Made by a program: the position numbers and the translations under genes. From contig JADJTD010000001.1 of the NCBI GenBank assembly GCA_016711345.1, forward strand, positions 2,976,001 through 3,040,000: a stretch of 64,000 nt of DNA, read 5' to 3'. Source of the stretch: Chloracidobacterium sp. GTDB taxonomy: Bacteria > Acidobacteriota > Blastocatellia > Pyrinomonadales > Pyrinomonadaceae. The notes under the pieces were generated by a model. That model saw nothing but the letters and a program-made list of their open reading frames with translations, was not told where the DNA came from and ran no database searches. Every line of letters begins with the position of its first letter. Positions within the stretch are counted from its first letter, which is position 1. Below are positions 32,457-40,306 of the stretch, in pieces.

Positions 32457-34847
32457 ATGTCTTTGGATTTAACATTAAAAAATCTTGAATTTAAGTTTAA
32501 AGTGAGTAATCCGCTAAAAAATAAGGTTTTTGAGTTCGAAGATTTTCGACTCGATGCCGATACAAAGCTCCTTTACCGGAGCGGCGAACAGGTCGTGCTC
32601 ACACCTAAGGCCGTTGAAACACTGATCGCTCTGGTCGAAAGTCACGGCAGTGTCATCAGTAAGGAAGAATTGATGCAAAGGATCTGGGCCGACACGATCG
32701 TCGAAGAGTCGAACCTTGCCCAGTATCTTCACGTTCTGCGCAAAACGCTCGGCGAAACGAGCGACGGCAAAGCTTTCATCGAAACCCTGAAGCGGCGCGG
32801 TTACCGTTTCAACGGCACGGTTCGCGTGGTACAAAATACAAATGGTCTCTCACCTTCAATTGAGAAAGGTGAAAAGCTTGACGCCAAATCCGCGAACGGA
32901 CGCATAAACATATCAAATTCACCCTCTCGCCGCGTGGAGCGGCACGGCAACGTTCAGGCGCTTAGTCCTGTCGTCGCGGAACGCGAAACGCCCCATCCTG
33001 TCAACGTCGAGCGTTCGGACAATATTTATACTGTTTCCGATTGGCGTCGCGAGCCGGTCGCCGATACATCGTTGCCGGTTATTCCGCAAACTCGTTCGAA
33101 TTGGTTTTCACCTCTGATGATTGCCGTTTTGGTGGCCGGATTCGCGGGGATCGTGTTCGGTATTTACAAATTTGGAACGAGCGGCCAGAATGCCCAAGCA
33201 CGAAGCGTTCCTTTTCGCGAGTCCGACATAACGCGGCTAACCACTTCCGGCCGGTCAAAACGCTCCGCGATCTCGCCGGACGGGCGATATGTGGCCCACG
33301 TTATGGCCGCTGCGGACGGCGAGAGCCTCTGGGTCCGCCAGGTCGCCGTGCCAAACGACACTCGTCTTGCGGGCCCATTACAAAGTAGTAATTTAGTCTG
33401 GGTTACTTTTGCACCGGATGGCAATTTTGTTTATTACCTGGCTCTCGAAAAAAATAAGGGTGAGCCCGAATTGTTTCGCGTGCCGGTTTTGGGCGGCCCC
33501 ACGGTTAAAGTTTTGAACAATATTGCCCCGCCGACATTTTCGCCCGACGGAACGAGGATCGCGTACATGAGAACGGATCAGGGAGAGAACAAGCTGTTCG
33601 TCGCCGATGCCAACGGCACAAACGAAACGGTGCTTGTGTCACGCCGCGAGCCAGATTACCTGAATATGTTCTGGTATGCCCCGGCGTGGTCCCTCGATGG
33701 AAAGAGCATCGCCTTTCCGGTAGGTCAGGGCGATGAGAATGGCCGTTACGAGACGGTACTGGCGGTCGACGTTGAGACAGGGGTCGAGCGCAAATTAACC
33801 GACGCACGTTGGCAGCAGGTCGGACAGCCGCGGTGGCTTGCGGATGGACTCCTGCTGACGGCTTCGGAAGGGTCGACGGCACCTCAACAGCTTTGGCATA
33901 TTTCGCTGCCCGACGGTACGGCGTCACGCATTACGCGGGATTTGAACAGTTATGAGGGGCTAAGTCTCACATCGGACACAAAAACATTGGCGGTGATCCA
34001 GGATCACGTCGTTTCTAACATCTGGACGACGGGTGAGAACGTGTCCGCCGCAAAACAGGTAATATCCGAGGCCGGCTGGCTCAACGAGCTTATCTGGCTG
34101 CCGGATGGCCGGCTCGCGTATACGTCAAGAGCGGGCGGCAGCTCCGATATCTGGACGATGAACGCGGACGGATCGAATATTCGTCAGCTCACGGTTGGTG
34201 CAAACGCGAGGCTCGGCCTGACCGTTACCGCAGATGAAAAGCAACTCATCTTTGCCGCCGAGCGCGACGGAAAGTACAATCTCTGGCGTGTAAATATAGA
34301 CGGATCAAACCTTGAGCGAATAACAAACGGCGACGGCGAATTCTATCCGCAATGCACGCCGGATGGCCGCTGGATCGTTTATCAGTCCGGCGCAAATTAT
34401 CCGACGCTATGGAAAATGCCGATCGGCGGCGGTGAACCCACGGCAATTACAAAAACGACCGGTTCACGGCCTTCGATCTCGCCTGACGGCAAGTTCGTGG
34501 CATATCATTATCTCGATTCAAGCCTTGAAGGGTCCCAATGGGGCATCGGAATCAGCAGCCTCGAAGACGGTAAACGCGTCAAGCGTTTCGACTTTCCATC
34601 TACCGTCGTTGAACGGCTGGTAAAATGGACACGTGATGGAAAGGCTATCGCGTTTCTCAATAGCCCCGGCGGCGTTCCAAACATCTGGACCCAGGCCCTC
34701 GACGGCGGAGTCCCCAAACCACTGACCGACTTTCCATCCGACAGCATCATCACTTTTAACTGGAATACCGACGGCAGCCAACTCGCGGTCATCCGAGGCG
34801 TCGAAACAAGCGACGTCCTCCTGATCAACCGCTCCTCCTCAAAATAA
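32457..34847 (+). CDS. Winged-helix / transmembrane / TolB-like WD40 propeller protein
   Basis: A 796-residue protein. Residues about 22-125 are an OmpR/CadC-type winged-helix DNA-binding domain (FEFEDFRLDADTKLLYRSGE, LTPKAVETLIALV, RKTLGETSDGKAF). One TM helix lies near residue 225 (FSPLMIAVLVAGFAGIVFGIYKF). The rest (about 250-796) is a beta-propeller with TolB/WD40-like blades (SPDGRYVAHV, FSPDGTRIAYMRTD, TPDGRWIVYQSG, SPDGKFVAYHYL). The protein can bind DNA on one side of the membrane and sense a periplasmic ligand on the other, as in CadC-like regulators. The layout is common in Acidobacteriota. AGGA lies close before the ATG. Confidence 0.92.
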   Translation: MSLDLTLKNLEFKFKVSNPLKNKVFEFEDFRLDADTKLLYRSGEQVVLTPKAVETLIALVESHGSVISKEELMQRIWADTIVEESNLAQYLHVLRKTLGETSDGKAFIETLKRRGYRFNGTVRVVQNTNGLSPSIEKGEKLDAKSANGRINISNSPSRRVERHGNVQALSPVVAERETPHPVNVERSDNIYTVSDWRREPVADTSLPVIPQTRSNWFSPLMIAVLVAGFAGIVFGIYKFGTSGQNAQARSVPFRESDITRLTTSGRSKRSAISPDGRYVAHVMAAADGESLWVRQVAVPNDTRLAGPLQSSNLVWVTFAPDGNFVYYLALEKNKGEPELFRVPVLGGPTVKVLNNIAPPTFSPDGTRIAYMRTDQGENKLFVADANGTNETVLVSRREPDYLNMFWYAPAWSLDGKSIAFPVGQGDENGRYETVLAVDVETGVERKLTDARWQQVGQPRWLADGLLLTASEGSTAPQQLWHISLPDGTASRITRDLNSYEGLSLTSDTKTLAVIQDHVVSNIWTTGENVSAAKQVISEAGWLNELIWLPDGRLAYTSRAGGSSDIWTMNADGSNIRQLTVGANARLGLTVTADEKQLIFAAERDGKYNLWRVNIDGSNLERITNGDGEFYPQCTPDGRWIVYQSGANYPTLWKMPIGGGEPTAITKTTGSRPSISPDGKFVAYHYLDSSLEGSQWGIGISSLEDGKRVKRFDFPSTVVERLVKWTRDGKAIAFLNSPGGVPNIWTQALDGGVPKPLTDFPSDSIITFNWNTDGSQLAVIRGVETSDVLLINRSSSK

Positions 34848-35205
34848 AATTGTCATCCCGGTCAATAAATCGTTGTGCGGCACGGGTCGCACGATATGCT
34901 CCCGGATTGTCGGGCGCGGGATACATCCAAACAACGCTCCACGCAATACTCACGGATTAAGGCGTAAGTCTGAACGTTTCATAGATAAAAAAATGAACAA
35001 TCTGTATGTTTTTTCGTATAGACGGCTGTTAGGTGTGTTATTTGACAAGATGATGGAGAGTCTTGAGTTGGAAGTCTGTAGTCTTTAGCGATCTACCGTT
35101 CCAGCAATGGCCATGGTGTTTCGGAGTTGTGAAACGCTGTAACAGCAATATTTACGTGAGTTACGAATTTTGCAAGACAGGGGTGATATTTTGTGAATTA
35201 TCCAC
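34848..35205. other. Gap of about 360 bases without a supported gene
   Basis: Contains a GTCGCACGATAT/CGGGATAC region and a short unconvincing plus-strand ORF (34873-35088) with no family resemblance. I see no RNA gene. The complete IS1595-type insertion begins near the right end. Confidence 0.4.
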
Positions 35206-35234
35206 TTGACATACCAAATCTAATCAGGTAAGCT
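35206..35234 (+). promoter_or_regulatory. Candidate promoter of the IS transposase
   Basis: TTGACA at 35206, 17-base spacer, TAAGCT at 35229, 9 bases before the ATG at 35244. The -35 is perfect and the -10 is weak; such a short leader is plausible for an IS gene. Confidence 0.4.
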
Positions 35235-35243
35235 ATTCTTAGA

Positions 35244-36197
35244 TTGAGGATAGCTACTATGAATCTTATCCAATTAGCACAATTAACAGAAACCGAAGCA
35301 CGCGAACATATTGAGAAAATCATTTGGGCGAATGGTGTTACTTGTCCGCATTGCCAAACGGTTGACAATGCAACTAAAATGCAGGGCAAAACAACCCGTG
35401 CCGGACTGTATAAGTGCAAAAACAAAACATGCAGAAAGCCGTTTACAGTGACACAGGGAACTGTTATGGAAGGATCAAAAGTATCTCTCCGAAACTGGCT
35501 TATGGCAATTCATTTGCTGTGTTCGAGTCGTAAAGGTTTTTCAGCCAATCAACTACAAAAGGAATTAGGCTTAGGCTCTTACGAAACAGCATGGCTGTTA
35601 CTACATAAAATCAGACACGCAATGGATACAGGTTCTTTTATACCTAAAAAAATGGAGGGAGCGATTGCGGCGGACGAAACCTATGTCGGCGGACGACCGC
35701 GCTTCAAAAATAGTGGTAAACGTGGACGTGGAACGCCTAAGACTCCGGTATTTGCTTTGGTCGAAACCAAAGGCGGTCGTGTATTAGCACAGCCGTTAGA
35801 GCGAGTGAACGGAACAAATATCCGAAGAATTATTTGTGAGAATGTCAGTCCGAGTGCAACGATAATGACCGACGAATTTTCAGTTTATAGAGGTTTGGAC
35901 AAAATCTTTGCAAAGCATGGAGTGGTAAATCACAAACAGAAACAGTATGTAAAAGATGGCATGTCAACTAATGAGGCGGAATCATTCTTTGCATTAATCA
36001 AACGTGGACATCACGGAATTTATCATCAATACAGCAAACAGCATTTACCGCTGTATATCGCAGAATGTCAGTATCGTTGGAATACGCGATTTGATGATGC
36101 AGACGCAAGGCTTAACAAGGTGATTGTGCTATCACAAGGCAAGCAATTAACCTATAAAACACCTAAAAATAAAGTTAAATCGTTGAAAACTAAGTAG
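35244..36197 (+). CDS. IS1595-family transposase, complete
   Basis: A 317-residue transposase of full length. It has an N-terminal zinc ribbon (CPHCQTVDNA...YKCKNKTCRKPF), then an insertion-like helical region. The DDE catalytic core follows: ADETYVGGRPRF (first Asp), IMTDEFSVYRG (second Asp) and the NEAESFFALIKRGHHGIYH motif with the third acidic residue. The tail ends in a Lys-rich stretch. It differs in sequence from the fragment at 1-496. A terminator hairpin follows. The gene is intact, so the element may be mobile. Confidence 0.94.
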   Translation: MRIATMNLIQLAQLTETEAREHIEKIIWANGVTCPHCQTVDNATKMQGKTTRAGLYKCKNKTCRKPFTVTQGTVMEGSKVSLRNWLMAIHLLCSSRKGFSANQLQKELGLGSYETAWLLLHKIRHAMDTGSFIPKKMEGAIAADETYVGGRPRFKNSGKRGRGTPKTPVFALVETKGGRVLAQPLERVNGTNIRRIICENVSPSATIMTDEFSVYRGLDKIFAKHGVVNHKQKQYVKDGMSTNEAESFFALIKRGHHGIYHQYSKQHLPLYIAECQYRWNTRFDDADARLNKVIVLSQGKQLTYKTPKNKVKSLKTK

Positions 36198-36205
36198 TAA
36201 GGGCT

Positions 36206-36230
36206 TACCCGATATTTTGTCGGGTAGTTT
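36206..36230 (+). terminator. Terminator after the IS transposase
   Basis: Stem TACCCGA/TCGGGTA, loop TATTTTG, followed by GTTTTACC. A weak to moderate intrinsic terminator inside the IS. Confidence 0.6.
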
Positions 36231-36269
36231 TACCTTGTCACGCGCGCGGGGGTATGCTATAAAAGAAAG

Positions 36270-36354
36270 TGCGGACGGCGGGACTCGAACCCGCAAAACC
36301 TGCTCGGTCGCCAGATCCCTGATCTGGTGCGGTTACCAATTTCGCCACATCCGC
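36270..36354 (-). tRNA. Leucine-like class II tRNA with abnormal anticodon loop
   Basis: The body is leucine-like: acceptor GCGGATG/CGTCCGC, D arm GTGGCGAAATTGGTAACCGC, a long variable arm, and T arm GCGGG-TTCGAGT-CCCGC. The anticodon stem CCAGA/TCTGG encloses TCAGGGA, so position 33 is C rather than the near-universal U. By register the anticodon is AGG, not a leucine anticodon. CAG would fit only with a one-base shift that breaks the stem. No CCA is encoded, unlike the other tRNAs here. It may be a decayed or special tRNA; charging is unknown. Confidence 0.7.
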
Positions 36355-36403
36355 ATCTTGAAAGTGAGGCTTTAACCGAGCCTCTGCGGGTTAGTTAATT
36401 AAA

Positions 36404-36532
36404 TCAAGGCGGATTCGCTAATACTTCGATCACCCCGTTGTGAAAAGTGTTCACGATTACAACTTGATTGCCACAGCAAACCTTAGTCACGCTAAGTCGT
36501 TTGCCCTTCGGCTGAGACGGTTTCTCAGCCAT
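36404..36532 (-). CDS. Small hypothetical protein (42 aa)
   Basis: The ORF begins MAEKPSQPKGKRLSVTK and continues with VCCGNQVVIVNTFHNGVIEVLANPP. It has a basic N-terminal third and a hydrophobic beta-like remainder with a Cys-Cys pair. It lies between the tRNA and a hypothetical gene. The stem GGCTGAGA/TCTCAGCC overlaps its start, and no ribosome-binding site is clear. Not recognised; may be a real microprotein of this patch or chance. Confidence 0.35.
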   Translation of the reverse strand: MAEKPSQPKGKRLSVTKVCCGNQVVIVNTFHNGVIEVLANPP

Positions 36533-36568
36533 ACTGATAGTTACTACTAACATAGTGTTTTACTAACG

Positions 36569-36598
36569 ACTCCGATGCTTAGAACATCGGAGTTTTTT
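36569..36598 (+). terminator. Intrinsic terminator
   Basis: Stem ACTCCGATG/CATCGGAGT, loop CTTAGAA, T-run TTTTTT. On the plus strand it would end a transcript coming from the IS/tRNA side, where no plus-strand gene lies before it. It is flanked by the minus-strand small ORF, so its purpose is unclear. Confidence 0.7.
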
Positions 36599-36656
36599 CT
36601 GCGCTGTCGCAGAAATTTTTGGGGAAACACTATCAAAACCCAAACTTGTCAAAAAA

Positions 36657-37121
36657 CTACACAGCACGGAAAGTCACTTTCCGTGTGCCTTCATTAAACT
36701 TCTCCAGCTCGTCTTTTGTGAATAAATTCGCCAGCGTGGCTGACACACTCGCAAAACGACTTTTATCTACGTCGTTCGGATGTGCCTTCTTTAGAGCATC
36801 AAACATCTGACGAGTAGAGAATTTACGGTCTCCGAAGAGTTTGATCTGCTCTCTCACAGCTTCCCGTAAAATAAATCCTTCTGTGCCTGTACGAGGAATA
36901 CGAGCCATTTTGACTTCCACGCTATTGTCGGCAGATTTAGATACGGTTTTCCATTCTATTTGATCTGCTAAATCCACCGTTTGGCGTAGCGAACAAATAA
37001 ATTCATAGAATCTGGTTAATTCAGGATCATTCTTCGCAGCCAGCCGCTTAAGAAATTCTTTATCCTGCTCTTTTATGTTTTGTTTCAGCCCCGCAACAAA
37101 CATCTCATTTGTTAGTTCCAT
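36657..37121 (-). CDS. Hypothetical protein, possible C-terminal winged helix
   Basis: A 154-residue protein. The start MELTNEMFVAGLKQN (37121) is chosen because GGGAG lies about eight bases before it; a longer start exists. The first two-thirds are helical and charged. The last 60 residues (KFSTRQMFDALKKAHPNDVD, SVSATLANLFTKDELEKFNEG) resemble winged-helix domains of the HARE-HTH kind. This is inferred from pattern only. It may be a DNA-binding regulator of this accessory patch. Confidence 0.55.
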   Translation of the reverse strand: MELTNEMFVAGLKQNIKEQDKEFLKRLAAKNDPELTRFYEFICSLRQTVDLADQIEWKTVSKSADNSVEVKMARIPRTGTEGFILREAVREQIKLFGDRKFSTRQMFDALKKAHPNDVDKSRFASVSATLANLFTKDELEKFNEGTRKVTFRAV

Positions 37122-37251
37122 ATTGCCACTCCCGTAAGATTGAAACCTAGTATATGTGATACGGATGGAGATTAGCAAATTTAAAAATGCAATGATTGGG
37201 AACTTTTTTTGCCACTCACATATACATTGTCATTTATGGTAGAGTAACGCT

Positions 37252-37419
37252 GTGACTAAAAAGCTAAAAAAAGACCCTATTGCAAAGAATATCCGCAACG
37301 AACGTCCTGTGTCACTGCACGGCTGGACAGAGGAAGACGCACTGCGACGTATTCTATCCGCACCGCCTAAGCCACTAAAGGAAGTGAAAGCGAAGCGGAA
37401 AAAAGATAAAGACAAATAA
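37252..37419 (+). CDS. Small basic hypothetical protein (55 aa)
   Basis: A GTG-start ORF reading MTKKLKKDPIAKNIRNERPVS, then a short GWTEEDALRRILSAPPKP stretch and a Lys-rich tail. The composition is strongly basic and clean across its length. A GTAGAG lies near the start. Its size and placement beside the winged-helix candidate on the opposite strand recall toxin/antitoxin or regulatory small proteins, but there is no firm family. The gene that follows on the same strand (37461) lies 41 bases on. Confidence 0.45.
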   Translation: MTKKLKKDPIAKNIRNERPVSLHGWTEEDALRRILSAPPKPLKEVKAKRKKDKDK

Positions 37420-37460
37420 ATCTATTGCTCACTTTTCTTTAACTGATCCTGATGTGACTT

Positions 37461-38279
37461 ATGCGGGAAGAGACACCATCGCCACTTACCAAGCAGCCAC
37501 AGGAAGGCAGCGCACCACCACAAAATATACAAACTCCATTTTATCGCAGCAAGAAAGCCATAAGCGGTGGCATTGGTTTCGCGGTTGGCTTGGCTTTTCT
37601 GACCTTTCTCATCGGTGGCATTTCCGCCGCCGCTATTCAGTTTTACATCACTACGCTCTTGAGTTTCTTGGTGTTGAGCGTAATTGCCATTCAGGCTGAA
37701 ATCTATTCGAGGCAAGCTAAGTTGATGCATGACGGTTTGACTGAAACCCGAAATCTTATCAAGCAAGCTGACCGACATTTTAATATCTCGCAACGACCAA
37801 TTCTTGTAGCGCTGGACGTCGACGCCCCCGTCAATTGCGATCAATTTCTCAAACCCAAAATAAAAATTGCGAATCACGGACTTGGAACGGCTACTGAAAT
37901 CAATTTGTGGTTTGCCGTCACGATGAACAGTTCTTTCCAGCGCAACCCCAATAAATCCCAAATCATTTACGTTGACATCTGCACTCCGCAAGACGAAATA
38001 AACGCACTTTTGCTTTACACCGAAGAAGACTGGAATTTCATTGATAGAGATAGTTTTTTGCAAATTGTCGAACGTCAACAGCAAACTCTGTACGTCTATG
38101 GCTGGGGTGATTATTGGGATATTGAAGTTGAACAGCGATATAATTTGGATACTTGGGCGTTTCGTTGGACGGCTGCTGAGGGCTGGGTGAAAGATGCAGC
38201 AATCATTTCGCTTAGTAAAGGTATTCAAGAAGCGGCGGGGAGGTTGGGGATCAACACAAGCGGTAATGACGTAGGCTAA
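37461..38279 (+). CDS. Membrane protein with two TM helices and a soluble beta domain
   Basis: A 272-residue protein, chosen over the longer ORF on the other strand because it has plausible topology and motifs. After a Pro/Gln-rich start, two TM segments lie near residues 33-75 (IGFAVGLAFLTFLIGGISAA, then TLLSFLVLSVIAIQA). A helix (RQAKLMHDGLTETRNLIKQADRHFN) follows. The C-terminal region (VALDVDAPVNCDQFLKP, IKIANHGLGTATEINLWF) looks like a beta-sandwich. The layout echoes the 336-residue protein at the window's left end. No known function. Beside the small basic ORF. Confidence 0.65.
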   Translation: MREETPSPLTKQPQEGSAPPQNIQTPFYRSKKAISGGIGFAVGLAFLTFLIGGISAAAIQFYITTLLSFLVLSVIAIQAEIYSRQAKLMHDGLTETRNLIKQADRHFNISQRPILVALDVDAPVNCDQFLKPKIKIANHGLGTATEINLWFAVTMNSSFQRNPNKSQIIYVDICTPQDEINALLLYTEEDWNFIDRDSFLQIVERQQQTLYVYGWGDYWDIEVEQRYNLDTWAFRWTAAEGWVKDAAIISLSKGIQEAAGRLGINTSGNDVG

Positions 38280-38365
38280 GAGTGCGCCACCGATAACAGC
38301 GGTCACAAACCTGAATTTGTCTCGTATCACCATTTAGGTCGATTTTGGTATCTCATGTGGACAAG

Positions 38366-38391
38366 CCACGATATTTTTTCAAAAATCGTGG
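38366..38391. repeat. Hairpin: CCACGAT/ATCGTGG
   Basis: A seven-base perfect stem that can be extended by T/A pairs; the loop is T/A-rich. No T-run follows. It lies in the 286-base gap before the next gene, which also holds a GTTCCAC/GTGGAAC stem at 38442-38461. Confidence 0.5.
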
Positions 38392-38490
38392 AATTTGGCG
38401 ATTTTTACGACCTTAACTTATTAAATTACAAGGTTTAAACCGTTCCACTTAAGGTGTGGAACGATGTGGAACGATGAAAACGAAGACTGC

Positions 38491-38520
38491 GTGAAAAAAA
38501 CGGTGGGACACTGGGACACC
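38491..38520 (+). repeat. GTGGGACA-type repeat, second copy
   Basis: An A-run followed by CGGTGGGACACTGGGACACC matches the left part of the element at 5645-5680. Both lie in intergenic gaps. Confidence 0.5.
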
Positions 38521-38565
38521 TCGGACACTTTGGTGACACGGCCCAATCGCTTATACTCAGTGCTT

Positions 38566-38856
38566 ATGGTTGAACGTCTGACCGTTATTTTTTTGATCAT
38601 CCTTTGTGTGCTGCTTGGGTTTTATCTCATTCTGGCGCCTTGGGATGCTCTGTTCGGGCCTTGGGGGCAGAATTATTTGCTGGTTTATCTCACCGACAAG
38701 ACCGGCACTCCGATCATCTCGAAAGTGGTCGCGTCAAACTGGTTTCGCGGCGGCATCACAGGCCTCGGAGTCCTCAACCTCATCATCGCAGTTTGGGAAA
38801 CCGTCCACTTTAACCAAAGCGTAAAAATGCTGCAAGGCGGCGACACGAAGCGGTGA
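38566..38856 (+). CDS. Small two-TM membrane protein
   Basis: 96 residues from the ATG at 38566 (MVERLTVIFLIILCVLLGFYL); an upstream start at 38464 would add a low-quality, repeat-containing stretch and is not preferred. TM helices lie near residues 7-25 and 62-80. The final GTGA overlaps the thiE start, so the two are translationally coupled. Conserved motif not recognised; a thiamine link is only a context hint. Confidence 0.65.
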   Translation: MVERLTVIFLIILCVLLGFYLILAPWDALFGPWGQNYLLVYLTDKTGTPIISKVVASNWFRGGITGLGVLNLIIAVWETVHFNQSVKMLQGGDTKR

Positions 38857-39485
38857 GCCTTTCCTTTGACGGCACCATCATCTATCTGATCACGAAAGGC
38901 GAGGCGACGCCCGCGAACTTCGACGCAAAAAGCGGTGAGATATTGGATATCATTCGCCTTGCAGTTGAAGAGAAAGTTTCGCTCGTGCAGATCCGTGAAA
39001 AGGCTCTGACTGCTCGACTGTTGATTGTGCTCGCTTCGCGGGCGGCGGAAATTACTCGCGGTTCGGCAACGCGATTGCTCGTGAATGATCGAGCCGACAT
39101 CGCGATGGCCGCCGGAGCCGACGGCGTTCATCTCGCGGCTGATTCGCTTGCGGTCGATGTTGTTAGAAGTAACTTTCCAAAGAAGTTTATCATCGGAGCA
39201 TCGACACGTTCTTTTGAAGAAGCTGCCAAAGCATCCGAGGCCGATGTTGACTTTGCAGTGTTCGGGCCTGTATTTGAAACTCCCGGAAAAGGACAACCAA
39301 AAGGGCTCGCGGAATTATCAGAAGTTTGCGACAGGCTGCCGGCATTTCCGGTATTGGCTCTCGGCGGAATAGATGAAGGCAATATTTCGTCTGTTTTAGA
39401 CGCCGGAGCAGCAGGTTTTGCCGCAATCCGAGCGTTGAACGATCCGGAATCGCTGCGGTCAATTTGCCGCCAGTTTAGGAAATGA
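38853..39485 (+). CDS. thiE: Thiamine-phosphate synthase
   Basis: A 210-residue TIM-barrel enzyme starting at GTG. Motifs: QIREKAL, LLVNDRADIAMAAGADGVHL, IGASTRSFEEA and FGPVFETPGKG. It joins HMP-PP and thiazole phosphate to give thiamine monophosphate. It overlaps the small membrane gene by four bases and thiD by four bases, forming a thiE-thiD operon. Confidence 0.94.
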   Translation: MSLSFDGTIIYLITKGEATPANFDAKSGEILDIIRLAVEEKVSLVQIREKALTARLLIVLASRAAEITRGSATRLLVNDRADIAMAAGADGVHLAADSLAVDVVRSNFPKKFIIGASTRSFEEAAKASEADVDFAVFGPVFETPGKGQPKGLAELSEVCDRLPAFPVLALGGIDEGNISSVLDAGAAGFAAIRALNDPESLRSICRQFRK

Positions 39486-40306
39486 AAGAAGTTGTGATAC
39501 AGCCGGTTTGTTTGACGGTCGCGGGTCTTGATCCATCGGGTGGCGCAGGCATTATTGCGGACATAAAGACGTTTTCGGCCTTTGGATGTTTTGCGGCGGC
39601 GGCTGTTTCTTCTGTGACCTTTCAGAATACGACCGGAGTTTTTGGAGCAGTGCATCAGACCGCAGATTCTGTTCGCAGGCAAGTCGAGCCTGTGCTGGAT
39701 GATTATGATATTGCCGCGTTAAAAACCGGAATGCTGCCGACGCGCGAGATCATCGAGGAAGTTGCGAATATTATCCGCGAACGCAACCTCAAAAACATCG
39801 TAGTCGATCCTGTCGTGCGTTCGACATCAGGCTTTGACCTGATAGATGACACTGCTTTGACAGTACTTATCGAAAAACTCTTTCCGGTGGCTGATCTGGT
39901 AACGCCGAATATCCCCGAAGCGGAAAGGATCGCCCGCATGAAGATCGAAACGCCCGAAGATATTCATAAAGCGGCCGAAATAATGCGTTCATTAGGCGCG
40001 AAAAATGTGCTTATAAAAGGCGGACACTTGTTGAGTGCGGAGTGCGGAGTGCGGAGTGCGGAGTTGGGATGTAGAACGGCTGCCGATTATTTGTTTGTTG
40101 GTAACGATATGAGAGTTTTTGAGTCGGAGTATATTGAAACCACAGCAACACACGGCACAGGCTGCACTTTGGCGGCAGCGATCACGGCAAATCTGGCTTT
40201 GGGAAATGATCTCTCGGAATCAGTAGAAGTAGCGAAGGATTTTGTAACCGAAGCGATACGAACTGCTCCGAATCTCGGGAAGGGGAATTCGCCGATCAAT
40301 ATTTGA
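39482..40306 (+). CDS. thiD: Hydroxymethylpyrimidine (phosphate) kinase
   Basis: A 274-residue ribokinase-fold enzyme with GLDPSGGAGIIADIKTFSAFG near the start, DPVVRSTSGFDL, VTPNIPEAERI, the KGGHL motif and the catalytic THGTGCTLAAAI. It phosphorylates HMP and HMP-P for thiamine synthesis. Between KGGHL and the YLFVGNDM strand the protein carries an unusual insert (SAECGVRSAELGCRT), encoded by four perfect copies of the heptamer GAGTGCG. Change in copy number would shift the frame. The insert sits in a loop region, so the enzyme is probably active. Confidence 0.92.
   Translation: MKEVVIQPVCLTVAGLDPSGGAGIIADIKTFSAFGCFAAAAVSSVTFQNTTGVFGAVHQTADSVRRQVEPVLDDYDIAALKTGMLPTREIIEEVANIIRERNLKNIVVDPVVRSTSGFDLIDDTALTVLIEKLFPVADLVTPNIPEAERIARMKIETPEDIHKAAEIMRSLGAKNVLIKGGHLLSAECGVRSAELGCRTAADYLFVGNDMRVFESEYIETTATHGTGCTLAAAITANLALGNDLSESVEVAKDFVTEAIRTAPNLGKGNSPINI
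40033..40064 (+). repeat. Four heptamer repeats (GAGTGCG) inside thiD
   Basis: Four perfect tandem GAGTGCG copies (40033-40060) followed by a partial fifth (GAGT). Seven is not a multiple of three, so gain or loss of a single unit would frameshift thiD. Confidence 0.9.

Larger units (their letters stand above)
35176..36239 (+). mobile_element. Probable IS1595-type insertion sequence (approximate ends)
   Basis: The insertion carries one transposase gene and a terminator. Suggested ends are GACAGGGGTGATATT on the left and the complement of GACAAGGTAAAACTACC on the right; they share only GACA(n)GG, so the boundaries are a guess. The eight bases flanking each end do not match, so no target-site duplication could be confirmed. 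Confidence 0.3.

Noticed and set aside
34873..35088. Short plus-strand ORF in the gap before the IS
   Set aside because: No family, composition unlike neighbours and no ribosome-binding site.
35176..36239. IS1595 target-site duplication
   Set aside because: The flanking eight-base sequences do not match, so the boundaries cannot be confirmed.
37422..38333. Long minus-strand ORF opposite the two-TM protein
   Set aside because: Its translation lacks consistent domain features, while the plus-strand frame has good TM helices and a beta domain.
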